Of a DNA stretch of 64,000 nt, positions 33,090-44,857 are shown piece by piece. Within the stretch, counting starts at the first letter, position 1, and each line of letters begins with the position of its first letter. Position numbers and translations under genes: made by a program. Under the pieces are notes generated by a model. It was given only the letters and a program-made list of their open reading frames with translations. It searched no databases and was not told the origin of the DNA. The stretch spans positions 124,001 through 188,000 of the forward strand of contig LLEY01000053.1 of NCBI GenBank assembly GCA_001414485.1. The letters are read 5' to 3'. Origin of the DNA: Calycina herbarum. Its lineage: Eukaryota; Ascomycota; Leotiomycetes; Helotiales; Pezizellaceae.

Positions 33090-34259
33090 ATGGCAAATGC
33101 AATTGTCATCATCGCAACCCTTGGTTTATCCATCCTACCAGTAAAAGATATCGTCTTCCCCCCCGCACCATCCGACCAAGTCACCAACATCCGAATCGGT
33201 GCCGGCTCAAACAAGAACAACGACGGCTCCATCCCCGGAGTCCACCTTTTCGATTTCGAAGGCAAAACCATCGGAATAGCCAAATCCAACGGCGACAAAA
33301 TCCAAAAGGGTCTAGACCACGACATCAGCGTCAACCATCGCCTCCTCGCAGACAATGCAGCCGCACAAGCCGAGTATATTTCCGTCGTCCAAGGAGGTAA
33401 TGATGCCCTCTGCATCTCTTACATCACGGCTGTGCTGCCTAACGGTGTACAATATTCCTGGAATGGAGATATTGGATTTCAATGCGGTGCACTCTGGATG
33501 TTTGGCAACACCACCTTGACTGCAGATGCCGCCGGTGGTATCTATCAGCCCCGATGCAATTGGATTGATGGAGACAACAGTGATGGACTTCATACTAAGG
33601 CAATGGGCATTCACCTCCCTTCCTTCCTCGCAAATCAAGGCCGAGTCGACCAGTACGACAAAGATAACGACGTTATGTGCAAGGCGGATCCACGATTCAA
33701 GCTGTACGATCAGCTAGATGTTGAGGATGCTATTCCTCATTTCAAGGATGTCCCTTTTAATGGAACGACGCTGATAGATTTCAATCGCGATACGACGCTT
33801 GACCCTGCAAACTGGGCTACCACGCCTGTGGATAAAACACCGCTTAAGGGGATTGAGAGTGAGAAGCGTGGTTTGAACCAGCGTGGCAACCACACAACAA
33901 ACACTGGTAACCACAAAAATATCGATACCAACAAAAGGAGTGGCAATCGCACCACCACAGCACCAACACAAAGTTCCAAGCACCAAGGACAACTCATCAA
34001 GAGCGGCTCCCAATACCACAGTGCCTCGGAGCTTTGTGGAAGTGCAACTTCTTATGGCCCAGACTTCGTATCAATTCACGAGGGGATATTCTGCGACATG
34101 GACCAGAAGAAAGCCTGGCCCCTTTGCAAAACTGCCAAAGATACCGCCTGCTTTGACGACAAAACTAACAAGATGCGTCTTGGTGCTGCAAATAGTCGAC
34201 GTGATGGCAAGGGGACTGTGTTACCTAGAAAGGTCTATAAGAATATTGAGCAGTGGTGA
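33090..34259 (+). CDS. probable secreted protein of an uncharacterised fungal family
   Basis: 389 aa from ATG 33090. An in-frame ATG at 32967 is less likely because the 33090 start gives a hydrophobic N-terminus (MANAIVIIATLGLSILP), a signal-peptide candidate. The N-terminal domain includes IRIGAGSN, VHLFDFEGKTIG, GGNDALCISYI and QPRCNWIDGD. The middle (about residues 255-315) is a low-complexity Asn/Thr/Lys spacer with possible N-glycosylation sites and dibasic KR sites. The C-terminal part has a Cys-containing block (SELCGS, IFCDMD, PLCKT, ACFDD). I recall similar secreted proteins in plant-associated ascomycetes but know of no assigned function. No introns needed. Confidence 0.8.
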   Translation: MANAIVIIATLGLSILPVKDIVFPPAPSDQVTNIRIGAGSNKNNDGSIPGVHLFDFEGKTIGIAKSNGDKIQKGLDHDISVNHRLLADNAAAQAEYISVVQGGNDALCISYITAVLPNGVQYSWNGDIGFQCGALWMFGNTTLTADAAGGIYQPRCNWIDGDNSDGLHTKAMGIHLPSFLANQGRVDQYDKDNDVMCKADPRFKLYDQLDVEDAIPHFKDVPFNGTTLIDFNRDTTLDPANWATTPVDKTPLKGIESEKRGLNQRGNHTTNTGNHKNIDTNKRSGNRTTTAPTQSSKHQGQLIKSGSQYHSASELCGSATSYGPDFVSIHEGIFCDMDQKKAWPLCKTAKDTACFDDKTNKMRLGAANSRRDGKGTVLPRKVYKNIEQW

Positions 34260-34695
34260 GGGGTTAGCATAGACGCTGTATTAGATTTTGGGCTGAGGGC
34301 TTTTTTGTATTAGATTTGAAGTGGTAGGAGAGAGAAGTAGTTTTGTAAGTTGTAGATGATTTTAGCAGTTGACTTTGATATTTGATTTCAAGTAGTAGAG
34401 TAGCGGGTTTGTTATAATAAAAAGTTATAGCTTGAAATAGTTTAGAATTTTAGTATCTAAGCGATTTATATACTTTAAAATCCCTTTTTAAAAATTTGAT
34501 ATTATAAGTACTTTAATATATAATTATTTTAAATTATATCTTTAGTTTAATATACTATCTAAAAAAAAAAGAGAAGCTAGTAGTTATCTAATTAGAAAGA
34601 GTTATATCTACTTTTATAAAGTATTAAAAGCTAGATTAGTAATAAATATAGTATTAATAGTTTTTTTCTAAGAACTAGTAAATAATATATAACTA
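34260..34695. other. transition into AT-rich block
   Basis: Normal 3' flank to about 34430, then RIP-like AT-rich sequence with no gene. Confidence 0.5.
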
Positions 34696-36553
34696 ACGTA
34701 GTTTATTAGTAAGTCGATTATATTACCGAGTTGATTACTTTTTCTTAGTATAAAACTTTATATCTAAATAAATTAACTATAATATATTAAATTAATTATC
34801 GCTTTTAAGATCTAATAAACTAGATATATCTATAACTTCTTAATAAGTTCACGTATTATAACTAGCTTTTCTATAAGTTCTATAGCGCTGTCTAGAAAGT
34901 TATCTCTTCTTATAACTAATCTCTGTTTTACGTACGTCGCGTTATACTTGCTTATTTATATTCTTCTAAGCTAAAATATTCTATATATCCTCTACTATAA
35001 GTACTCTCTCTTAATAGACACGAGTCTTTTTAGCTCTATAGCGTTTACTTAGAGCTTTATTTGCTATATAAAGAGTATAGACCTCTATAGATAAAAGAGT
35101 TATCTTATATATTATTCGCTCTATACCTTTTACTAATATAGTAACTGTTTAAAAAAGTAGAGTTAGCGAGCTTTCTTAGTAATAGGCTATACGATTTCAT
35201 ATAAGAGTTAATTATAAAAGTGCTTTAGTTAGATTAAAAGAGGTTTAGAACACCTAAGAAAGAGAGTTAGTACTAGATAGCTAAGAGAGAGTTAGAGTCT
35301 ATAACTTTATATTAAGCTTTAAAAGCACTACTTATAGGTTAAAGAGTACTAGACTAGCTCTATAGAATCTAGCTTAATAGTTTAAGACTATTATTATTTC
35401 CTTATATACTACTATAAAGGCTAGAAAGAACTTAACCTTTATAATATAGTTAATATAGATCTTAATAAACGTCTTAATCTACTAACTATACACCTGTTTT
35501 AATATACTAAAGTATCTAATATTAAGTAGCTAGGTTAGATAGAATAAATAAGAAGATAGTCTAAGAGTAATAATATTATATATCTTATAATACTCTTAGA
35601 ACTTAGCTAATTTATAACTCTTATATCTATCTAAGACTAGTATTTAATATAGACTCTTTATATAAGTAGTAGTATGTTTATTAAAGTATTTTAAGTATTC
35701 TAGACCTATTTATTATTTATCTAACTATTACTTATTAGTTTAATAACCTAGTTAGATAGGAGACCGCCGTTGGTATACTAGTTAGAGAGATAGTTCTTAC
35801 TCTAAACTACTAAGAATAGAGGAATACTCTAGCCCTCTCTATTAATATAAGTAATTACTATAACTTATTCCTAATTACTTAGCTAAACTGTCTTACCTCT
35901 ACTACGCTAATCTATATAGATAATAACTATTCTAGGACAAATAATATCTATTATAAACCTAGTTTTATTAAAGTTATAAAAGTCGTAGTCTAAAACTCTA
36001 TACTTCGCTTATATATTCGTAATAAGTCGAAACTACGTGCTAATTAGCTCTAGATATTTATATAAAGCTCTTTAGAAATTATAAACGTGATTAAAACGTG
36101 TCTTAAGATCTAGTTATTATTATATAAATCAATATACCTAGAGTTTACTAACGCGTCTTCTCTCCCGCGATTTAAGAATAAAATTATCTATATCTTCTAT
36201 ACTAGCTAGCTAGGGAGTAAATCCTCTAGAATCTATATCGAGTATATTCTAAATAATCACTTCCTTTTCTAACTTAGTTAACTTATAATAATTAGCTTTA
36301 GAATCGAGGCAGTAGGTTTAGCTAGCTATTCTATTAGAAAGAGTTATATATAGTACTTTATAGATCTTTACTATAGAGCGTTTACTTAGTTTTTTAGACG
36401 ATTAAATAGCCTCGATAGCTAGAATAATTCGCTCTTCTTAGGTTTGAATTTCTATAATAAATAGTTAAGACGACGTATATTAAAGTTTTAAAAGTTTATA
36501 CTAAGGAAAAGTAATCGACTCGCTAATATAATCGACTCGCTAATAAACTACGT
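34696..36553 (-). mobile_element. Fot1/pogo-like DNA transposon, heavily RIP-mutated
   Basis: Ends are inverted copies: ACGTAGTTTATTAGTAAGTC at 34696 and its complement ending ACTACGT at 36553, both flanked by TA. Subterminal repeats of AGTCGATTA type lie inside each end. The 1858-bp length fits Fot1-like elements. The transposase reads on the minus strand; its blocks match the related copy at 59077. Stops throughout. Confidence 0.82.
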
Positions 36554-36555
36554 TA

Positions 36556-36942
36556 TATTATAAACTATATATAAGTATATAATAAGTAAGTCTAAATAAA
36601 ATTTTAATAGAATAAGAGATATCTAAAGAAAAATATAGTAAATAAGAATCCTTAGATTAGCTAAGTAATTTAAGGTTTTCTTTTATTAGTTATTATATAA
36701 TAGACTTTATTAGATCTTAAAAGAGTCTAATAAGAGTCTAGAGATTTTAAAGAATAAAGAAATCTAAGAGATATAAATATTTTATATTTAACTTAGTTTA
36801 TTAATCTTATTATATAGTTTAATATCTTTAATATACTAAGTAATAAGTTTACTTCTAAGTAAATAATCTAATATATTCTACTTCTTCTTATATACTAATC
36901 TATAAAACTAGTCACTCTAGTTAGATAGCTAGTATAGTTATA
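36556..36942 (+). repeat. degenerate LTR of the gypsy A family
   Basis: Aligns along its length with the 8167 and 25952 LTRs (starts TATTATAAACTATA, has GTAATAAGTTTACTTCTAAG, ends GTTATA). It begins directly after the TA that flanks the Fot1-like element. Flanks do not show a clear 5-bp duplication, so solo or truncated status is open. It is the most mutated LTR copy. Confidence 0.7.
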
Positions 36943-37150
36943 CTACTATATCTTTATTATAAGCTAGTTAAATATATAGATTCTATATAAGAGTAGTATA
37001 AGTTTAAAATATAAACTATAATTTAATTATATAAAATAAAAATAGAAGAATAGCTATAAACTAGTAGTATAGATAGACTATCTTAAAGTAGAGTTATTTA
37101 AGATCTAGTAATAAAATAACTATATATACGAGATAAGAGCTAGTTCTCTA
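36943..37150. other. end of AT-rich block
   Basis: AT-rich remnant; composition changes sharply near 37150. Confidence 0.5.
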
Positions 37151-37990
37151 ATACTGGGCAAGTTTTACTACTTTACACTTATTAGCCTCTCTTAATTCAA
37201 CAAGTCCTTGTCGTTCTCCGCCGTAGGAATATAGCACAAGAGATAGACAAAGTAAATATCACTTAAAGGACCAGATTTCAGAACCTATCTCGAAAGAGAA
37301 GAAAGTTGACATTCATTTACTCATCGCTTATTCGTCTTCACTGAAACCTTTCGTTCTTATCAACGAACAATTAGTTCTCGTATAATTTTGAGCGCCTCGA
37401 ATAAGCTCCTCCGCACCCCTCGGTAAAAACTAACGGCCGTAAAAGAATATATTTGGATATTTACAAAGGCTCATTCTCATGGTCTTCTGATTAGTGACCC
37501 TTCTTTAGAACTATTCACACTTCTGAAATCGAAATCAGATCTGACATATTTTAAGGTGAAATTAGAATACCTTGAAATCCGACATTTAAAATAGAATGGA
37601 AGAAATAAGTAAGAGTTACTTAAGAGAAGGGGAAATACGATTTAGCCAAAGACTAGACAGAAAACAACTTACATCAGGTGTTTAGAATGGATAGCTGGTT
37701 TTGAAGAAAGTGTATTTGTAGGACTATAGTCTACTCTCAAATCACAATTCTCATCCTCATCAGCGTCTTTCTCTCTTTTCCTAGTCGTTTTCCTTTATTT
37801 CTCTTCCCCTTTCCTCTTACAGCTCCGACTTTTCATAGGCATTGCACGAAACATTCATTACACTCTATCGTCGTTTTACATCCATTCCTTGTTATCATCT
37901 TCGAGTGCCGTTCTTCACCCTGCGTCGATCCCGCGGCTTGTTAGCCGCAGTGCTTACCACGATCGTCACGCTTTCCCAGCCAGCACGTGC
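37151..37990. other. upstream of decayed gene; no complete gene seen
   Basis: Normal composition. Pyrimidine-rich from 37740 to 37870, like a fungal promoter or leader. A frame without ATG (from about 37868) continues towards the next entry. Confidence 0.4.
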
Positions 37991-39593
37991 GGTCCTCCTA
38001 GACAGAAAGAAAGCTTCCTAACTGCAAGGTTCAGAAATGGGATTCAATCGCAGATAAAGGGAAATTTTGGATCGAGAGCGGGGCTGAACAATACGCGGAC
38101 GAATACATCTTGGCCAATGTTGAGCATTCGAATTGGACTCGAAACCTGTATAGGGAACTTTTTGGGAATGAAGCTGTTCATAATCAAAGTAAGTTTAAGT
38201 TTTTTCCCCCCCCCGTATTATAACCCGTCTTTCAAAAATACCTCTTGGAGATTTCGGTTATTCTTTTTAGAACAAGATACTGACTACACTCTAAGTGGAA
38301 GGTTAAACCGCCAGCTTACGCTGCTCCATCCCACCGGACTATGGTAGGTTTTCTCTCTCGCTCTTCGAGGATAAGATACTTGCCAAAAACTAACCCTAGT
38401 TCCCGGGTGACTTCAACAGAATCGGTAAAGGTGGACTCATACTACCTTTTCACCGCCACGAGTAATTTCCACTCGTACGCTTCCGGAATGAGTCAATGGT
38501 TTGTCAACGAAGCCTTCATGACAGCATTGGATGTCAAATCTTTAGCCACGGACATGAAGCTCGACGGAGAAGACAAAAAACCAATCGACATCTACTCCAT
38601 CCTAGGTAGCGCTATCAGCATGGCTCAGCTTGGGACTGCTGCGAATCCCGCAGCTTCGGCACAATTGACAATGGTTGGGGGTTTTGTTACTATCATGGGC
38701 GCTGTTAATAAATCGTAAGCTTACATTAGTCTTGTTTTGCGCTGAGGTTCTCTTCCTCCGCCTTTATAGAATTTACTAACATGATGTGAACCTCTGGGAA
38801 GCAGCCAGCCAGGCTAGGAAATGCAGGCGAGCAAGCCATGTTCGAAATGATCAATTCCATGACTAAGGAAGCAACACATCAGATTGATGTTATCCTAGCA
38901 GCAGTTTTCGGAAAGCAATGTCATTGGTAAACCCACATTCCCCAAGGAATGAGAGTGGGTGGCGGAAAAAATCCGGCAGTATCAGTTTTTCGGCTGGGGA
39001 AGCTGGCTCCAAGATTTTCCTCTCAACGGTCTACTAGAATGGTATGGGGAGATTGGAAGGCAAATGGTACGCTTGAAGCCAGATATGGTCACCATTTACG
39101 CTTACTGACTATGTCTCATTTTTAGAGACAAGCTATCTACTGGGAAAGAGCCAACCGCATGAAAGGTATCAACGTCGTCATCCGCGACGACATCAAAAAA
39201 GAAGGCTGCAAAGGAACCAACAACGGATGGGACGATGAAAAGAAGCGATGCTACGACCTAATGATCTGGAACCAAAAGCCCCAAAGTGACAGCAAGCGAT
39301 ATTTTGGCGGCGCTAACGATCTCAATGGTCTCTTCCAGAAGTACGGTATGGATGCGGCCTCGACCATGAGAAATTCGGCGGAGTGTTGGAAGGCAAATGG
39401 TGGCTCAAGCCATACTCCTCAGCCCTGGGTGCAAATCAATCAGAAAGTCCAAAAGCTCCCGAAATGTTTCTTCGCTGCTGCTGTTCATAAAGATACTTAT
39501 GATTCTAAGAGGAAAGGTATTAAGCTTGACCCCACCTATGTCGGTTCGCGTAATGATAGAAAGGCAAACGAGGATATGCTTTGGCCACGATAA
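37991..39593 (+). pseudogene. decayed multi-exon gene for a secreted-type fungal protein
   Basis: Coding blocks with fungal splice sites can be read in order: KWDSIADKGKFWIESG to LFGNEAVHNQ (38033-38186, then GTAAGT); APSHRTM before an excellent intron (38344-38396, GTAGGT...AACTAACCCTAG); PGDFNRIGKGG; then KVDSYYLFTATSNFHSYASG to GAVNKS (to 38717, then GTAAGC); LGNAGEQAMFEMINSMTKEA; WGSWLQDFPLNGLLEWYGEI; an intron at 39067-39125; and RQAIYWERANRMKGINV to a stop near 39593. Two joints do not fit splicing: GGL/KVDSYY (about 38430) changes frame, and a stop or frame change lies at 38930-38950. No clear start codon is seen. The order resembles, from memory, the C-terminal region of large secreted chitinase or killer-like fungal proteins; this is weak. 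Confidence 0.5.
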
Positions 39594-39784
39594 ATCTAAT
39601 TTCTTGGCGAGGCAGACTGGGCTTCTCTTCAGATGGTAGAGGAAGGAGGAGAGTTTTCATTTTGTTAAATACACAGTCTTTACAGGGTTGCATTAATTTA
39701 TGTAGTTGGTTTTACATAATACACACACTCGTTATTCCTCAGTTATGGGTCCAATAGCAGAGTAACAAATGAAGCTCATTAAAA

Positions 39785-40499
39785 TCAAGATAGCAGAGGA
39801 GAAACCGTCCAAATTTTGCTGTCGACTGAAGCCCATGACCACGATAGTACTAGGAGCAAATTTCGCATTGGCTTGATATTGGGGAGGGCAGTCCACATCA
39901 GTCCACAAGCCAGGTCATTCTCCCAAAGTCCGTACATGTACCGGCTTTTCGTCACTTGCTGAAAAAGCCTTGCGTAACCTGCAATCGCAGCGAACTTGTC
40001 ATTTCGTCGCGACATTTTGCGCCTAGTGTAGGAATTGATGGCATGACACCATGATTGATAGATATACTGCGTCTTTTCCTGATTGTCCTTGTATCTATTC
40101 ATAGCATGGATATTGGGGGCGAGGCCATCGCGGGTGGAAAATTCCCCAAACTCCCCGAACGTTCCATCTTTGGGGAGCATTGTGAGCGATCCATCCATCC
40201 TCCCAAATATAGAGTTTCCGACAAGAGAAGGAGATCTGTCCGAAAGGCCAAAGAGAAGAGATCTCTGGCTCGGGAGTGATTCTTGAAATGTCCAAGCACG
40301 AGTCGTGATTGGGCCGATGTCCTCAGCGGGCTTCAGAAATAGTCTCACAGCCTCAGTCATATCCTTATCACGACTATTCAAACCCGTACTTGTGCGGGCA
40401 TATTCCATCTCACAAGGAGCAAGCAGCCTTTGCGTCGCAACGCTTGTTCAGGAATCCGTCACCCCGCACAATCTTGAGCCGACCCGACAACAAGCGTGA
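39785..40499 (-). pseudogene. truncated HET (heterokaryon incompatibility) protein gene
   Basis: The open part (39785-40408, 207 codons) carries typical post-HET sequence: TRAWTFQESLPSQRSLLFG, YTRRKMSRRNDKFAAIAGYA, YMYGLWENDLACGLMW and LSWSWASVDSKI. Just upstream (40409-40499) the pieces LTLVVGSAQDCAG and GFLNKRCDAKAAC are readable in different frames around a stop. The N-terminal core of the HET domain is missing. HET proteins trigger cell death on non-self recognition in filamentous fungi. This copy is a remnant, perhaps cut at about 40,500 where similarity stops. Confidence 0.75.
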
Positions 40500-43429
40500 G
40501 GTAGGCTTTTTTGTAGTATTCAAACAAACAAGTATTCAAACAAACATCAGGAACAAGAAGCCAATTCGTACTTTTTAAATTACGTTTAAAGTTTTCATCT
40601 TATTTACGTCGAGATATATACGTAAATATCTATTAACCCTTTAGTTTCGCCATATACTCTACGAGTATATATATCAGTAACCCTGGTGTAAAACTAAATC
40701 AAGAAGACAGCAAAAAATAAATACATCGCCCTAATAAAAAGGACCTTTCCAGGAACAGGACTAATATAAAGAACACGTCAGAATTCAATACACGCCTCAC
40801 TTGAGCACGCCGAATGTACGTGGGTGGGTGTATGGCGAACCTAAAGGGGTAGAATTAAAGTAAGGCTGCCACTTATTTTGCCCACCGCGCGCCTGCCCAA
40901 TGCCCTGAGAATCAATTCCAAGTAAAAAAACATATAGCAAGATATCCCCTCCCTCCCCCAACAAAGTAACCAAACTCGACGTCTATTATACGAGGCAGTG
41001 CTCAGGGTCTAATAAATAGAAAGAGTAGATGATGTGAACTTGATTGTCTCAGACTGTCCTATACATTTCCTTGTAGACGCAGATATAGTAAGTTTACTTG
41101 TAAGAAAGCTTTTCGAGTTTAGGACGCATTGTTTCGAGCTTTGGGACGTTTTGTTTGTTTGGTTTGAGAAATGAGGGATGAGGGGTGGAGAATGGTGATT
41201 CAAAAGAAAGAAAGAAAATAAGTACAAGGGGTTTGGGATATAGGGATGTAGTGAAGTAAGTAGTGAGGAATAGAAAACGGAGATAGAGGAGTATATTATA
41301 GAGGAGAAAGAAAGGACTAAGAGATAGATAGCATTGAAATAGGGCGAGGAGGGGAAGAGAAGGATTGAAGGGGTGTTTTAAGGTGTTTGGGGGAAGCAAA
41401 GCGAATTTGTCGATGACCGGACGTAAGGACGGACAGTGACGAATACCTCGATAATTTCGATAATTTCGACAACAGCATTCGCACAGGTAGTAACATGGCG
41501 GATGCTAAACTCCTCAACTTGAGAAGGTATGCTTGCTTACCCAAAGTAGGAATGCGATAACGACTCGATCGGTTGTGACATCTTCACCTCTCGACGAATC
41601 AGACCCCGTAACCAAGGTCTCAACACTATCGCTCTCTAGTACGGGGCAGTGCTCAAGGCCCGGTGCTTGATGAGCGGGAAGAGGGAATGCCTTGTACGAA
41701 GAGAGAAGGTTGGTGTGTGACGAGTTGTTGTGCCAATATCATCTGGTCGCATCAAACGCGTCCGACTTTTCCTCTCGGTGAGCCAGTGAGAAGGATGATC
41801 CTGGCTATGGACGATGGCTGTGCCCGGTCGAGATGATCGGTGTGATGCGATACGAATTGGACTATCTGCAAATAGAAAAAGAGGAGGTTGGGAAGACTTT
41901 CGCCAGAGGAGAATGATGATTGATTTGCCACTGGGCTGGCCTGAGGAAGGGAAGAGAGGATGAGAACCCAAAAAAATCGCGAGAGTCAATGATGAGACGA
42001 GGAATTGAAAAAGAGATAGGAGAAACAATACTGATACCATCGTGATTCTCCAATTTCAGATCTCGAGGGAGGCCGTGGATGAATGGGTGAGGATGAATGT
42101 GTTGTCGCTGAAGTATAAAATGCATAAATGTGGTCGTGGCACAACTCCCAAGGAGCAAACCTTGGAAAGGAGGGGTAAATGCACTCCCAACCAATAAAAG
42201 GTTCCCCTCTCGAAATCTCGAGCACCAAGGAATTTTGAATTGAGCAAGAATTGAAAGAATTTCTAAACCCGGGAAGCGGAATAGAGGAGAAAATATCATC
42301 ATCCTCCAGATCTTCGAGGTGGGTTTGAAAATGTGAAGCGTGTCGAAGCAGGTCTTAAAATAAAATATATCTCCGAGAGTGGGCGTGAAAATCGCGTCGT
42401 GCAAGACTTCAAAACTTCAAACTTGGGACCTGCTTGTGCAGAGTCGGAGAAAGTGAAAAGAGGAACGATCGAGTGGAAGAAATTCAATGACGGGCGGTTG
42501 ATGAACTGGATATAAGACAACGGATGCTTGATATCAGTGCTTTCGTTGTTGCTCGATGGCCTACATGGAGGATGCATGAATGCAGATAAGCGTCGAAGCG
42601 CCTCGTCGAACAAGTTCGTGATGGCCGAGTTACTCAAGGAGATAGTGCAGATGGTGGTGAGAAGATATGCAATAATGCAATCATTTATGAAGGCATCGCG
42701 AACTCGTTCCCCAGGTTGCACGTTGGGGTCACGGTGGGAACACGCTTCCCTTTTATATTCGCGATCCGACGCGACAAGCTCGACCGCGAGGGGAAATGTA
42801 GCACTTTCCCCTGCCTAAACGCTGTCTTGGCAGGTCCGATGGTCCAATTGGCGAGGAGGAGTGAGTGAAGGCTTTGCCACTCGGTCAGTGGGTGGGGAAG
42901 CCGATTGGGTGGCAGCGCGGTAGAACGCGTGCTGAATGGAGCGCGATTTTACGGTGGACCGTCTCAGCTGGCGTCGTGCTGCATCTCACAACCAACCAAG
43001 GAACAAGCTGGGCGAGGAAAGGGATGACCGTGTGTGCATGATAGTGCGTGCATGATATAGAGTGAGTGGTGCCCCCCGAAGTTGGAGAAGAGAGATCTTT
43101 GTTGTGATTTATCTTTTCTTTTCAATCGAGAGAGCAGCAAGACGAGGCGGACTGACGGATCTCCAAGAATAGAAGGCATCAACAAACAAGTCAAGTCAAT
43201 TACCCGAGAGCACCGTACCCCCCAACAACCTCACTCCATCAACCTTCACTTGGCTGAGAGAGGATTGATCAATTCAACCATCAACTGAGCACGCGATTGG
43301 ATTGATTGGATTAACGAGGACAATTGAATTGAATAGAATCGAATTGCATTGCATTGCATTCAAGTGGTCGATTCACTGATTCTCTATTCACTCCACCTAA
43401 ACTCACTTTCCCCTCTTCACTCGATCGCA
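40500..43429. other. 2.9 kb without a recognised protein gene
   Basis: Short frames on both strands look like chance. The sequence TACGRGGCAGTGCTCARGG occurs twice (near 40988 and 41639). A short exon-like start (ATG at 41488, MADAKLLNLRR, then GTATGC) has no clear continuation. Short tandem repeats (GATTGGATT, GCATT) lie at 43290-43360, just before the next gene. It may contain a long leader or a non-coding transcript. Confidence 0.45.
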
Positions 43430-44857
43430 ATGGCCACGCATATGCCAATGGCAGCTGCCCGCCAACCGTTCGCGCCATTGAATAGCTCCCGCCTTCAGAA
43501 CCTCACCAGTCTGAAGAACCGGCAGAACGGTATGTTTACTTGACCTCCCAATTCCAATTCCTCTACAACCAACACCACAATCACAACGCACAACCACTCG
43601 TTCATTCGTGCGGCCATTCCTCCCACCATGACCCTCACACTCACACCCCGAACAGCTTTATCCTCTCCCGTCAAACGCAAAGCAGCCTCCTTCGATGACG
43701 ACGCGGAAAACATCGACCCCATCATCTACCTCTCCCCCAAACGATCCAAGGCACTAGATGGCAGCTCCAAGGACCCCTCCACCTTTGTCAAACCCGTCAA
43801 TTACTTCCTCACCAAGGCCCCTCCATCCCCCAACGACTTCTCCTCCCTAAAAACCACTACTCCCACCTCTCCCCGACGACCAATTCTCTCCGCCCGCTCC
43901 CCAGCACCCAGACTTAACACCTCCATCACCAAAACGACCCCGCTCTCCGCCCCAGCAGGCCGATCCCCAACCCGAAAGCGCATCGGACTCCTCAACCGTA
44001 GAAAGACAGCCGGCTCCCCATTCACACGCGTGGATCCCCCCAAATTCTCGACTCCCTCCGCATCCTCAGGTCTGGGATTCAGCATCGATGCCGCCCTCTC
44101 GGGAACGATTTCCTCGCGCGCTCGCTCCGTCGCTCCCACCCCCTCTGTATCATTGAAGGACAATGCACATCTCATTCCCACCCTGCACACCGCGGAGCCA
44201 AAAGACTCCTGGTCTTTCGAGATCTACGAGGATACACCGGAGGAATTGGCGACCAACTTGATGGAACATTCAACCTGCACCTTGGACATTTCTTCGGATG
44301 AGGAATCTGCTTCGCGACTTCTTGATGAGAGGGGGAAGGAGAATGTTCCTCCTCTGGATGATATCTCGCAAACTCGCACTGCTCTTACCACTTCTTCTTC
44401 TCCTGTTGATGTTGCATCTGAGCAAATGTCCGATATCAAAGCTAGGATGCGAGCACGTCGTTCCCAGCGTAAGATTGACGCCGGAGAAATCGATATCGAC
44501 CGTTCGCCACTTGGGGATCTCGCTGCAGAAGACTTCTACGCCGAAGGCTGTTCCTCATCTTCCGTCTTCGTCATTGCCTCCGATGAACCCGTCGAAGAGG
44601 AAGAATCCGCTCCCGTAGATGAGAATTCCCTCCCAGCTGTCCCAATGACATTCGATTTCGTCGCTGAAGTCAAGGGCAAGGGTCGTGAAGTTCCTATGGA
44701 GACAGTAGCAAGTCTTAATGTCGAGGCATTGATGCAAAAAGATGATTTCGAAATCGCTCCCAAAGCTTCCCTCCTCGAACCATTAGAGAAAGCCGAGGAG
44801 AACTTTGAGATTTGGGCGAGTGGGAGTGCAAAAGATGAGGATGAGGGCGAGTTATAG
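43430..44857 (+). CDS. conserved ascomycete protein with KEN box, two exons
   Basis: Exon 1 runs 43430-43529 (MATHMPMAAARQPFAPLNSS...), an intron 43530-43655 (GTATGT...AACAG), and exon 2 43656-44857; together 433 aa. The joint restores a single frame (QNA|LSSPVKRKA). The N-terminal half is basic, Ser/Pro-rich and has SPVKRK and SPKRSK clusters like nuclear targeting and CDK sites. A conserved-looking core reads WSFEIYEDTPEELATNLMEH. A KEN box (RGKENVPP, about nt 44330) and a block RSPLGDLAAEDFY follow, then an acidic tail. KEN boxes mark APC/C substrates, so cell-cycle control is plausible but unproven. I do not recognise the family by name. Confidence 0.85.

Noticed and set aside
33062..34019. 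Several minus-strand frames under the 389-aa gene
   Set aside because: Shadows; no start context and no family resemblance.
41488..41530. Possible first exon (MADAKLLNLRR then GTATGC)
   Set aside because: No downstream exon in phase could be found, so it is only noted.
41862..42404. 180-codon minus-strand frame in the gene-poor stretch
   Set aside because: Composition does not look coding and no domain or intron pattern supports it; left as unexplained sequence.
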